Shown: piece after piece, positions 7,826-13,778 of the stretch | Layout: every line of letters begins with the position of its first letter | Numbering within the stretch: the stretch's first letter is position 1 | Made by a program: the position numbers and the translations under genes | Notes under the pieces: generated by a model | Databases searched by the model: none | What the model saw: only the letters and a program-made list of their open reading frames with translations | What the model was told of the DNA's origin: nothing | NCBI GenBank assembly: GCA_020441605.1 | Contig: JAGRLX010000338.1 | Span: 1 to 13,778, forward strand | DNA from: Alphaproteobacteria bacterium | Lineage (GTDB): Bacteria; Pseudomonadota; Alphaproteobacteria; Rhizobiales; Aestuariivirgaceae | DNA: 13,778 bases | Direction: 5' to 3'

Positions 7826-9007
7826 ATGCCCCGCGACGAGTTGCGGAAACCATTACGCAGGAGATCATTGGGCGAGCGCCTGTGGGCGAAGCGTCCGAGC
7901 GCTTTCGTGGCTGCATCCTTGTTTACGCTGACGGTCTTTGTGGGCGGTGGCATTTGGCTTTCGCGGATTCCCTATCCATTTGCCGGTGAGCCGGTCTTCA
8001 TTGCAGCCATCCCGCCTCCGGAGGAGCTGAAGACGGCGACAACCGCTGCTGTCGAGCCAGCTGCCACGGATGAATCTTCGGCCGGCCTTACCGACGAAGA
8101 CACAGCAGCGGAAGTCGCCCCCGAGCCGGAACCAGAATCGGCATCTGCCCCAGACTACTCCCGTGAAGCCTCGATCATCATGGCTGCCCATCGGCCTCTG
8201 AAGCCGGCGCCCATCGATGCCGTAACCGAGCCGGGGCCGGACGGCGCCCTGCCGCGGATATCGAGCAAGGGCAAGAAGCCATCCGATGTCTATGCCCAGG
8301 TGACGCCGACCGCGGTCTTGACATCCGGTCGGCCGAAGATTGCGATTCTGCTGGGTGGCATGGGCCTGAACACCCGTCTCACGCAGAAGGCGATCAGCGA
8401 ACTGCCCGGCGACATCACCTTCGGCTTCGCCCCCTATGGCGAAAACCTGCAATCCCAGGTCGACAAGGCCAGGGCAAAAGGCCACGAAGTCCTGCTTCAG
8501 TTGCCGCTCGAGCCGGTCGGTTATCCTGGCAACAATCCTGGCCCGCGCACCTTGCTGACCGATGCATCGGTCGAAGACAACATGGCAGCGCTCCATTGGC
8601 ACATGGGCCGCTTCTCGGGTTTCACGGGCATTACCAACTATCTCGGCAGTCGCTTTCTTGCGGCGCCCGAGGTGCTGAAGCCCATGATGCTGGAACTGAA
8701 GAAGCGCGGTCTCGTGTATCTGGAAGACGCCACGGCACCCATCAGCATGGCTCCCGCCATTGCCAAGGAAACAGGGCTGCCGATGCTCCGCGCAGCGATC
8801 GTCATCGACGCCAGTCCCGAAGCCGGCAGCATTGCCGATGCCCTCGCCCAACTGGAGCAGGAGGCCACCGCCAACGGTTTTGCCATCGGAACCGGAACAG
8901 GCCTCGAGGTGACGATCGAAACGGTTGCCGAGTGGGCCCGCGAGGCCCGAGAACGTGGTCTGCTGCTGGTGCCGATCAGCGCGACCTATCGGGGGCGTAT
9001 GGGCTGA
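7826..9007 (+). CDS. Divergent polysaccharide deacetylase family protein (YibQ/DUF610-like)
   Basis: The protein is an envelope protein of unknown exact role with a deacetylase-like fold. A basic cytoplasmic N-terminus ([13 protein letters not shown]) precedes one membrane helix (about residues 25-45). An acidic Pro/Ala/Glu-rich linker follows (about 60-165), then the periplasmic domain from [13 protein letters not shown] (170) to the C-terminus at 393. Residues expected of active members are replaced: the metal-site Asp pair is GG (177-178), the NHxGS motif reads NYLGS (271-275), and the usual GHP motif is GTG (355-357). This is the 'divergent' form commonly seen in rhizobia, so catalysis is doubtful. 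I prefer ATG 7826 because family members begin a few residues before the D-L-x-x-P-L pattern and because the CtrA-like box lies upstream. GTG 7778 would add 16 residues. Confidence 0.88.
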   Translation: MPRDELRKPLRRRSLGERLWAKRPSAFVAASLFTLTVFVGGGIWLSRIPYPFAGEPVFIAAIPPPEELKTATTAAVEPAATDESSAGLTDEDTAAEVAPEPEPESASAPDYSREASIIMAAHRPLKPAPIDAVTEPGPDGALPRISSKGKKPSDVYAQVTPTAVLTSGRPKIAILLGGMGLNTRLTQKAISELPGDITFGFAPYGENLQSQVDKARAKGHEVLLQLPLEPVGYPGNNPGPRTLLTDASVEDNMAALHWHMGRFSGFTGITNYLGSRFLAAPEVLKPMMLELKKRGLVYLEDATAPISMAPAIAKETGLPMLRAAIVIDASPEAGSIADALAQLEQEATANGFAIGTGTGLEVTIETVAEWAREARERGLLLVPISATYRGRMG

Positions 9008-9008
9008 G

Positions 9009-9506
9009 ATGGTGGAACCATCGGATATCACCGCCTATCGGCCTTGCGTTGGCGTCATGCTGATCAATCGCGACGGCCTGGTATGGATCGGGCGCCGTTT
9101 CGACAAGCAGAATGACGAAGGCAAGGGCCGATGGTGGCAAATGCCACAAGGCGGCATAGATGCCGGCGAAGATGCGGCTCTCGCGGCCTTGCGCGAACTT
9201 GCCGAGGAAACGGCGGTCACTTCTGCTGAAATCATTGCCGAATCGCCGAGTTGGTACAATTACGACCTCCCCGCTCACCTGATCGGTAGGTCGTGGGGCG
9301 GAAAGTATCGTGGCCAGACCCAGAAGTGGTTTGCCCTGCGTTTCCTCGGCGATGACAGCGAGATCAACCTTGCGCCGCCGGGTCACAAGCAGGAATTCGA
9401 TCAATGGCGCTGGGTCCGCATGGACGAGATTCTCGATATCATCGTGCCCTTCAAGCGCGCGGTCTATGAACAGGTCATCGCGTCGTTCCGGCACCTGGGT
9501 GCCTGA
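9009..9506 (+). CDS. rppH: RNA pyrophosphohydrolase (Nudix)
   Basis: RppH removes pyrophosphate from the 5' triphosphate end of transcripts, exposing them to RNase E-type decay. The Nudix box starts at G48: GGIDAGE, then RELAEETAV, with E54, R62, E63, E66 and E67 present. The Gly that normally closes the box (GX5EX7REUXEEXGU) is Ala69 here. Other RppH hallmarks are [43 protein letters not shown] and [10 protein letters not shown]. The length of 165 residues is normal. The ATG lies one base after the deacetylase stop, so the pair is probably one transcript. The same order is familiar from rhizobial genomes. Confidence 0.95.
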   Translation: MVEPSDITAYRPCVGVMLINRDGLVWIGRRFDKQNDEGKGRWWQMPQGGIDAGEDAALAALRELAEETAVTSAEIIAESPSWYNYDLPAHLIGRSWGGKYRGQTQKWFALRFLGDDSEINLAPPGHKQEFDQWRWVRMDEILDIIVPFKRAVYEQVIASFRHLGA

Positions 9507-9602
9507 AATGCCAAAGCTGCTCTCGGGCCCGTCCGTTCCGCACAGGCCGGGTTTGACCTCTGGTGCTCGACACCGGCTTCACTTCCGGGACAATCTGCCA
9601 TC

Positions 9603-10277
9603 ATGATGATCGAACATGTGATCTTCGATTGCGACGGCGTGTTGGTCGACAGTGAACCGCTGTCGATGCGGGTCGATGTCGCCCTGCTTGCCGAACACGG
9701 CATCGTCATGAGCGAGGAAGAAGCCCACCGCCGATTCGTCGGAAAGACATTCGCCGCCATGATCGCCGACATGACCAGCGAATTCGGCGTAACTTTTGCT
9801 TCAGGCATATCAGCAGAAAAGGACCGACGCCTGCTAGAACTCTATGCGGCTGAACTGAAGCCCGTCGCAGGTGTCGTTGAAACTCTCCGGCGCCTGGGCA
9901 TGGCGCCCTACAGCGTGGCCTCCAACAGTCCTGGCGAGCGTGTGGCAGCCGCCTTGCGGCTTACTGGACTGAACGACTATTTTACTGCCGGAATTACCAC
10001 TTTCGAGGATGTTACGCATGGCAAGCCGGAGCCCGATGTCTTCATCGAGTCGGCCCGTCGCGCTGGGTTCTCGCCCGCGCAGTGCCTGGTGATCGAGGAC
10101 AGTGTCACGGGGGTTACTGCGGCCAGCCGTGCCGGGTGCGTTGTGTTGGGCTTCACCGGCACCCACGGCGACCCCGCCCGCCTCGCACCGCAGTTGCTGG
10201 CAGTCGGCGCCTCCGCGATCTTCAACCGGATGGCCGATCTGCCTGAGTTAGTTTCCTCTCGCCTTGGGCAGGCGTGA
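9603..10277 (+). CDS. HAD-superfamily hydrolase, beta-phosphoglucomutase/phosphatase-like
   Basis: This is a cytoplasmic HAD-fold enzyme of about 224 residues with a helical cap between motifs I and II (subclass I). Motif I is DCDGVLVDSEP with nucleophile D9 and general acid/base D11. Motif II is the Ser in VASNS (S107), motif III is K141 in GKPEPDVF, and motif IV is E165-D166 in VIEDSVTGV. All catalytic residues are present, so it should be active as a small-molecule phosphatase or phosphomutase (for example on sugar phosphates). Substrate cannot be named from sequence. ATG 9603 and ATG 9606 are both possible starts; neither has a strong ribosome-binding site. The 96 bases before it contain a TTGACC hexamer (9553-9558) without a matching -10. 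Confidence 0.9.
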   Translation: MMIEHVIFDCDGVLVDSEPLSMRVDVALLAEHGIVMSEEEAHRRFVGKTFAAMIADMTSEFGVTFASGISAEKDRRLLELYAAELKPVAGVVETLRRLGMAPYSVASNSPGERVAAALRLTGLNDYFTAGITTFEDVTHGKPEPDVFIESARRAGFSPAQCLVIEDSVTGVTAASRAGCVVLGFTGTHGDPARLAPQLLAVGASAIFNRMADLPELVSSRLGQA

Positions 10278-10285
10278 AGATTGCT

Positions 10286-10316
10286 TTGACATTGCGGCGC
10301 AACATGCCCATATAGC
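10286..10316 (+). promoter_or_regulatory. Candidate housekeeping promoter of the RNA helicase gene
   Basis: A perfect -35 hexamer TTGACA at 10286-10291, within CTTTGACA, is followed by TATAGC at 10311-10316 (19-base spacing). CATATA or ATATAG at 17-18 bases is an alternative. It begins just after the HAD gene stop and is the only clear sigma-70-type signal in the 232-base gap. If used, transcription would start near 10322 and leave a leader of about 190 bases before the helicase start codon. Confidence 0.42.
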
Positions 10317-10319
10317 CCC

Positions 10320-10509
10320 CATCGTCATGGTCCATTACAAGAATGACGTGAGGCCGCAACTGGTGGCCATTCGGACCGGATGATCTCCCGAACATGCCTT
10401 TCACGTGGGTTTGTTTACGTAGCCCACCAGGCTTCGCGCGAATGACCGCGCGCGGCCAAATCGGACATGGTGTGCCGCGTTTCCCACTGTTCCGACCGAA
10501 AGAACCAAC
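10320..10509 (+). other. Untranslated leader with several predicted hairpins, upstream of the RNA helicase
   Basis: No convincing gene lies here. Three hairpins can be drawn by eye. CGTCAT (10323-10328) pairs with ATGACG (10343-10348). GTGGGT (10405-10410) pairs with GCCCAC (10422-10427), including one G-U pair. CGCGCG (10435-10440) pairs perfectly with CGCGCG (10447-10452) around the loop AATGAC. A 6-bp all-GC stem 57 bases before a TTG start could hinder translation. DEAD-box helicase mRNAs in some bacteria have long structured leaders used for autoregulation or cold response; applying that here is inference. Confidence 0.35.
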
Positions 10510-11862
10510 TTGGATAGCTTTACCGAACTTAACCTTTCCCAGCCCATTCTAAAGGCACTGGCTGCCGAGGGCTATGACCGGCCGACACCCATTCAGGCCC
10601 GGGCGATTCCCAGCCTTCTGGAGGGCCGCGATCTTCTGGGCATCGCCCAGACGGGCACCGGCAAGACTGCCGCCTTCGCCTTGCCGATCCTCGAGCATCT
10701 CGCCAAGAAGGGCGATCGCGCCCAGCGCGGTACCGTACGCGCACTGATCCTGGCGCCGACCCGTGAACTTGCGTCACAAATCGGGGATTCCTTCCGGACC
10801 TATGGTCGAAACCTCAAAGTCTCGCGCGCTGTGGTCTTCGGCGGTGTCGGCATCGGCCGGCAGATCGAAATCCTGCGCGGCGGCATCGATGTTCTCATCG
10901 CCACGCCTGGCCGGCTCGTCGATCTCATCGAGCGCAAGGCCGTGACCCTGTCGAAGGTCGAGATCTTCGTGCTCGACGAAGTCGATCAGATGCTCGACCT
11001 TGGCTTCATCCACGCCATCCGGAAGCTCACTGCCATGCTGCCGGCGCAGCGCCAGAACCTCTTCTTCTCGGCAACGATGCCCAAGGAGATTGCGGGGCTG
11101 GCCGATGCCCTTCTGACCAATCCGGTACGGGTTGAAGTCGCGCCGGTCGCGACCACCGCGGAGCGCGTCAATCAATGCGTCATCCACGTCGATCCCGCCA
11201 AGAAGGCGGCGCTCCTGGCAGACCTGCTCAAGGACAACAACATGACGCGCACTCTTGTCTTTACGCGCACCAAGCACGGCGCTGACAAGGTGATGAAGCA
11301 TTTGTCCAACGCCGGCTTCACTGCTGCGGCCATTCACGGCAACAAGAGTCAGAACAATCGCGAGCGGGCCCTGTCCGGTTTCAAGGCCGGCAAGATTTTG
11401 GTGCTCGTGGCAACTGACATTGCCGCGCGCGGCATCGATGTCGACGGCGTCAGCCATGTCGTCAATTACGATCTGCCCCATGTACCCGAATCGTATGTTC
11501 ACCGCATTGGCCGGACAGCCCGTGCAGGCGCCGCTGGCGAAGCCATAGCCTTCTGCACCCCCGACGACCGGCCACTGCTGCGCGATATCGAGAAGACCAT
11601 CCGCCAGGCCGTTCCAGTGAAAGAGCACGCGCTCGGCTTGGCGAACGTGCAGTCGCTGGCGCCCAATCACGGCTGGAGTCCACTAGGCAAAGAGAAGGCC
11701 GCTCCGGGGCGCAACCGCGGCCGCGGCAACAACCGCCCCCATGGGAAGACATCGCCAAAGCCCCACCGCAAGGGACCGAAGCCCGAAGGCGGCCAAGGTG
11801 CACCACAGCGGCGCGAGGGCGGCGCGTCGTGGATGAAGGACATTGGGCGGAAGCGCGCCTGA
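10510..11862 (+). CDS. DEAD-box ATP-dependent RNA helicase (RhlE-like)
   Basis: This is an RNA helicase of 450 residues that remodels RNA or RNP structures. Motifs in order: Q motif (F4, GYDRPTPIQ ending Q29), motif I AQTGTGKT (46-53), PTRELA, TPGRLVD, motif II DEVD (156-159), motif III SAT (187-189), ARGIDV, and motif VI HRIGRTAR (331-338). Motif II reads D-E-V-D instead of D-E-A-D. The C-terminal ~80 residues are a basic Gly/Arg/Lys/Pro-rich tail, typical for extra RNA binding. TTG 10510 is the only start in this frame after the stop at 10420, and it places the Q motif at the usual distance from the N-terminus. The ribosome-binding site is weak (GAAAG). RhlE-type is my best subfamily guess. 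Confidence 0.93.
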   Translation: MDSFTELNLSQPILKALAAEGYDRPTPIQARAIPSLLEGRDLLGIAQTGTGKTAAFALPILEHLAKKGDRAQRGTVRALILAPTRELASQIGDSFRTYGRNLKVSRAVVFGGVGIGRQIEILRGGIDVLIATPGRLVDLIERKAVTLSKVEIFVLDEVDQMLDLGFIHAIRKLTAMLPAQRQNLFFSATMPKEIAGLADALLTNPVRVEVAPVATTAERVNQCVIHVDPAKKAALLADLLKDNNMTRTLVFTRTKHGADKVMKHLSNAGFTAAAIHGNKSQNNRERALSGFKAGKILVLVATDIAARGIDVDGVSHVVNYDLPHVPESYVHRIGRTARAGAAGEAIAFCTPDDRPLLRDIEKTIRQAVPVKEHALGLANVQSLAPNHGWSPLGKEKAAPGRNRGRGNNRPHGKTSPKPHRKGPKPEGGQGAPQRREGGASWMKDIGRKRA

Positions 11863-11936
11863 GGCCTGACGGTGCCCACATCACCGGAGCTCGGATCGGT
11901 CAACAACTGGTTCAACCTCATGGCGTAGGCGACCAT

Positions 11937-11966
11937 GGTCCGCAGCACTCGAGCGTGGTGCGGACC
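11937..11966. terminator. Strong inverted repeat in the convergent gap, possible bidirectional terminator
   Basis: GGTCCGCAGCAC (11937-11948) and GTGGTGCGGACC (11955-11966) form a 12-bp stem with one mismatch around a 6-base loop (TCGAGC). It lies in the 213-base gap between the helicase stop and the lepB stop, about 75 bases past the former and 110 past the latter. No T-run follows on either strand, so classical intrinsic termination is uncertain. The left arm overlaps a perfect palindrome GACCATGGTC (11931-11940). The rest of this gap holds no supported gene. Confidence 0.38.
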
Positions 11967-12075
11967 GATTCCTCCGACGCGGACGTGCGATTACACTTTG
12001 TCACAGTGAACGTCGTAGAGGGCAGGCAGGAAGGCGCTTGTTCGGGGTCTTAGCCGGCTGTTGGTCTCACGCCGA

Positions 12076-13014
12076 TCACTCCGTAGACGGATTGCTTATG
12101 GGCCTGCCAACAAGCGGGACTCCTTGTGAGTTCCAAAACCTCACTGTCATCGGTCCAATGAAATTCTCTCGCGGGACGGTGCCAAGTTGCTGCGGAAAAC
12201 GGCTGTCGGCGGCGTTGTCACGGTTGTCGCCCATGACGTAGTAGTGACCGGGTCGAACCGTGGCAGGAGCAGTGTTGTCGGCAAATTCCACATCGCTGAT
12301 TTCGCCAATCACATGGCTGGCGCCTCCGGGGAGGGTTTCGCGATAGAATGTGAGTTTCTGTTCTGAATGGACCGCGAGCGCAAGGTCGACCCGTACTCGC
12401 GGTACTTCGGTCTGATTGATAAAGAGCCGGCCTTGGCGCATTTCGATGGTGTCGCCTGGGAGGCCGATGACACGTTTCACATAGACCACTCCCTCATCCC
12501 GCGTCCCATAGAAGACGGCAATGTCTCCCCGCTGTGGATCGGAACCTGCGCCGTAGGCAAGCTTTGAGGCGAAGAAATAGTCGCCCAGCATGAGGTTTGG
12601 CTGCATACTTTCGGACGGGCTGTTGAAGGGTTGATAAAGCCATGTGCGTATGCCGAAAGTGACGGCGAGACCGAGGATGGCAATACTGGGGAGTGCTACA
12701 TACCAGCGTGAATACCAAGGTCGGTGGAGTGACTGCGGGCGCAGGACGAGAGCGTGCAAAAGCCCTGCGACGGCCACCGCCCAGAGCGGAAATGAGATGA
12801 CGGTCGACGGATCAATGCCTGCGAATGGTTCCGGGGACACAATGCCGGCGATGGCGGCCATGAAGAAGCCGGCACCTGCAGCAATGGATAGAGCCAAATA
12901 GGCAAAGGCCAGACGGCCTTTGCCAAGCCACAGCATCAATGGCGCGGCGCCGAGAATGGCGGCGATAGCAATCAGACCGAGAATGTTGCGGGGCTTGGTC
13001 TGGGCGTCAGACAT
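12076..13014 (-). CDS. lepB: Signal peptidase I with extended N-terminal membrane region
   Basis: This S26-family membrane protease cleaves signal peptides from exported proteins on the periplasmic face. Catalytic Ser136 lies in SESMQPNL and Lys180 in VYVKRVIGLPGD; the family box GDNRDNAADSR is at 262-272. The enzyme should therefore be active. Unusually, about 125 residues precede the catalytic domain and contain four hydrophobic helices (about 10-30, 34-58, 70-92, 106-124), whereas many signal peptidases have one or two. Length is 312 residues. The ATG is preceded by GGAG at 6 bases. The gene lies downstream of atpC on the same strand and is not beside rnc/era, the usual lepB neighbours, so it may be a second signal peptidase of the genome. 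Confidence 0.93.
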   Translation of the reverse strand: MSDAQTKPRNILGLIAIAAILGAAPLMLWLGKGRLAFAYLALSIAAGAGFFMAAIAGIVSPEPFAGIDPSTVISFPLWAVAVAGLLHALVLRPQSLHRPWYSRWYVALPSIAILGLAVTFGIRTWLYQPFNSPSESMQPNLMLGDYFFASKLAYGAGSDPQRGDIAVFYGTRDEGVVYVKRVIGLPGDTIEMRQGRLFINQTEVPRVRVDLALAVHSEQKLTFYRETLPGGASHVIGEISDVEFADNTAPATVRPGHYYVMGDNRDNAADSRFPQQLGTVPRENFIGPMTVRFWNSQGVPLVGRPISNPSTE

Positions 13015-13127
13015 CGGGACTCCATCGCGATGGCGAAACTTGGCCCCATCAGCATGAACCCGCAGTTAACGGCAGACAACCTCTGGGCAGGGATTGAGGA
13101 ATCGTCCACGGCAGTCCCGACAGCACA

Positions 13128-13154
13128 AGACCCGCAGGCGTGGCCCGCGGGTCT
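13128..13154 (-). terminator. Candidate terminator of the atp operon
   Basis: AGACCCGC (13128-13135) and GCGGGTCT (13147-13154) form a perfect 8-bp GC-rich stem with an 11-base loop, 25 bases beyond the atpC stop codon. On the minus strand the stem is followed by TTGTGCTGT, a weak T-rich run. The position right after the last gene of the ATP synthase operon and before lepB supports a termination role. The remaining ~110 bases up to lepB show no clear promoter to my eye. Confidence 0.55.
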
Positions 13155-13178
13155 CGTCAGTTCACAGGGTTCCGGACC

Positions 13179-13574
13179 TCAGATGGCGGATTTCAACGCC
13201 TTGAGGTGCTCGACGTTCTCGGCAGCCTTGCGCCGGGCTTCATCATCCTTGGCGTCGGCCAAGTCTTCCTCGGCGTTCTTGATCTGCTGGGCGAGCGCTT
13301 CGGTGTTGAGTTCGGCGAGCGGGATCGCCACCTCGGCCAGAACCGTGAGGCCCTGAGGATTGACTTCGGCAAGGCCGCCCCGCACGAAGATGCGGTCGGA
13401 CCCGCCGCCCGGCTTGCCTACAGTGACAACACCCGGCCGCAAGGTCGAGAGCAACGGAGCATGCGCCGGCAACACGGTCATCTCGCCTTCGGTGCCGGGG
13501 ATCATCACGCTATCCACGTCACCGGAGAACAGAAGCCGCGATGGGCTGACCAGTTCGAAATGAAGACCAGCCAT
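13179..13574 (-). CDS. atpC: F1 ATP synthase epsilon subunit
   Basis: Epsilon is part of the central stalk of F1 and tunes or inhibits ATP hydrolysis by moving its C-terminal helices. The N-terminal beta-sandwich shows FELVSPSRLLFSGDVDSVMIPGTEGE and VLPAHAPLLSTLRPGVV. The C-terminal part (about residues 90-131) is helical and charged (ALAQQIKNAEEDLADAK). The length of 131 residues is usual. The ATG lies five bases after the atpD stop, the standard atpD-atpC order. It appears to be the last atp gene before a hairpin terminator. Confidence 0.95.
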   Translation of the reverse strand: MAGLHFELVSPSRLLFSGDVDSVMIPGTEGEMTVLPAHAPLLSTLRPGVVTVGKPGGGSDRIFVRGGLAEVNPQGLTVLAEVAIPLAELNTEALAQQIKNAEEDLADAKDDEARRKAAENVEHLKALKSAI

Positions 13575-13579
13575 GGCGC

Positions 13580-13778
13580 TTAGGCCGCCTCAGCTGCGAG
13601 GCGCTGCGCCTTGGCGATCGCTTCATCGATGGTACCGACCATGTAGAAGGCCGGTTCCGGGAGATGGTCGTAATCACCGTTGCACAGTCCCTTGAAGCCC
13701 TTGATGGTGTCTTCGAGCTTGACCTGTACGCCGGCCGAACCGGTGAAGACGGCGGCCACGTCGAAGGGCTGCGACAGG
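13580..13778 (-). CDS. atpD: F1 ATP synthase beta subunit, C-terminal fragment
   Basis: The window ends inside this gene, so only the last ~65 codons are present. Reading the minus strand gives [20 protein letters not shown], then [20 protein letters not shown] and [20 protein letters not shown] before a TAA stop (13580-13582). This is the highly conserved C-terminal end of the catalytic beta subunit, and the [14 protein letters not shown] block is diagnostic. The nucleotide-binding motifs lie outside the window. It is co-directional with atpC, five bases upstream of it. Confidence 0.95.
   Translation of the reverse strand, partial: LSQPFDVAAVFTGSAGVQVKLEDTIKGFKGLCNGDYDHLPEPAFYMVGTIDEAIAKAQRLAAEAA

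Noticed and set aside
7865..9031. Long open frame of 388 codons on the minus strand opposite the deacetylase gene
   Set aside because: Antisense shadow; composition is Gly/Arg/His-rich with no motif, while the plus strand encodes a coherent membrane-anchored protein.
10327..10383. Possible 18-residue leader peptide (ATG at 10327, stop TGA) before the helicase
   Set aside because: No Shine-Dalgarno before the ATG and no regulatory codon run; chance short frame more likely.
10774..11670. Open frame of 298 codons on the minus strand opposite the helicase
   Set aside because: Antisense to conserved helicase motifs; no recognisable family features.
11863..12075. Possible tRNA or attachment site because of GGTTCAACC near 11910
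   Set aside because: No acceptor, D or anticodon stems could be drawn around it and no integrase or duplicated gene end is present.
1..13778. CRISPR array, insertion sequence, toxin-antitoxin or defence genes
   Set aside because: No spaced direct repeats, transposase motifs, terminal inverted repeats or recognised defence domains were seen; the content is conserved chromosomal housekeeping genes.

Overview
The window reads as a GC-rich alphaproteobacterial chromosome segment, most likely from Hyphomicrobiales (Rhizobiales) or a close relative. The reasons are the gene order obgE-proB-proA-nadD-rsfS-rlmH-envC-ctpA-divergent polysaccharide deacetylase-rppH, the protein sequences themselves, and a nearby atp operon end. 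I recognise this order from memory of rhizobial genomes; no search was run. I see no tRNA or rRNA gene, insertion sequence, CRISPR array, prophage or defence gene.

Layout. Positions 2-3856 (+) hold obgE (5' truncated by the window edge), proB, proA and nadD, chained by overlapping stop/start codons, so they look like one translationally coupled operon. After a 166-base gap come rsfS and rlmH (4023-5018), then envC and ctpA (5088-7702), again with a stop/start overlap. A short intergenic stretch with a perfect CtrA-type box (TTAA-N7-TTAA) precedes a membrane-anchored divergent polysaccharide deacetylase and rppH (7826-9506). A HAD phosphatase (9603-10277) follows. Next is a 232-base non-coding stretch with a promoter-like signal and hairpins, leading into a TTG-started DEAD-box RNA helicase (10510-11862). 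On the minus strand are the end of the ATP synthase operon (atpD partial, atpC) and then a signal peptidase I gene with an unusually long membrane region, which converges on the helicase.

How the genes fit together. The left part is ribosome-linked growth control (ObgE, RsfS, RlmH), proline synthesis (ProB, ProA) and NAD synthesis (NadD). The middle is an envelope and cell-separation group: an EnvC-type amidase activator with a dead LytM domain, a CtpA periplasmic protease, and a deacetylase-fold protein without recognisable catalytic residues. The right part is RNA turnover (RppH, helicase), secretion (LepB) and energy (ATP synthase).

Most of this is ordinary conserved housekeeping DNA, and I find no convincing undescribed multi-gene system. 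The points most worth a second look are: (1) rsfS appears to have an open, histone-H1-like Lys/Ala/Pro-rich N-terminal extension with no ATG/GTG/TTG start but a well-placed Shine-Dalgarno before a CTG; (2) the perfect CtrA box with two GANTC sites upstream of the deacetylase gene; (3) a four-helix N-terminal region on the signal peptidase; and (4) a DEVD motif II and a structured leader in the RNA helicase.
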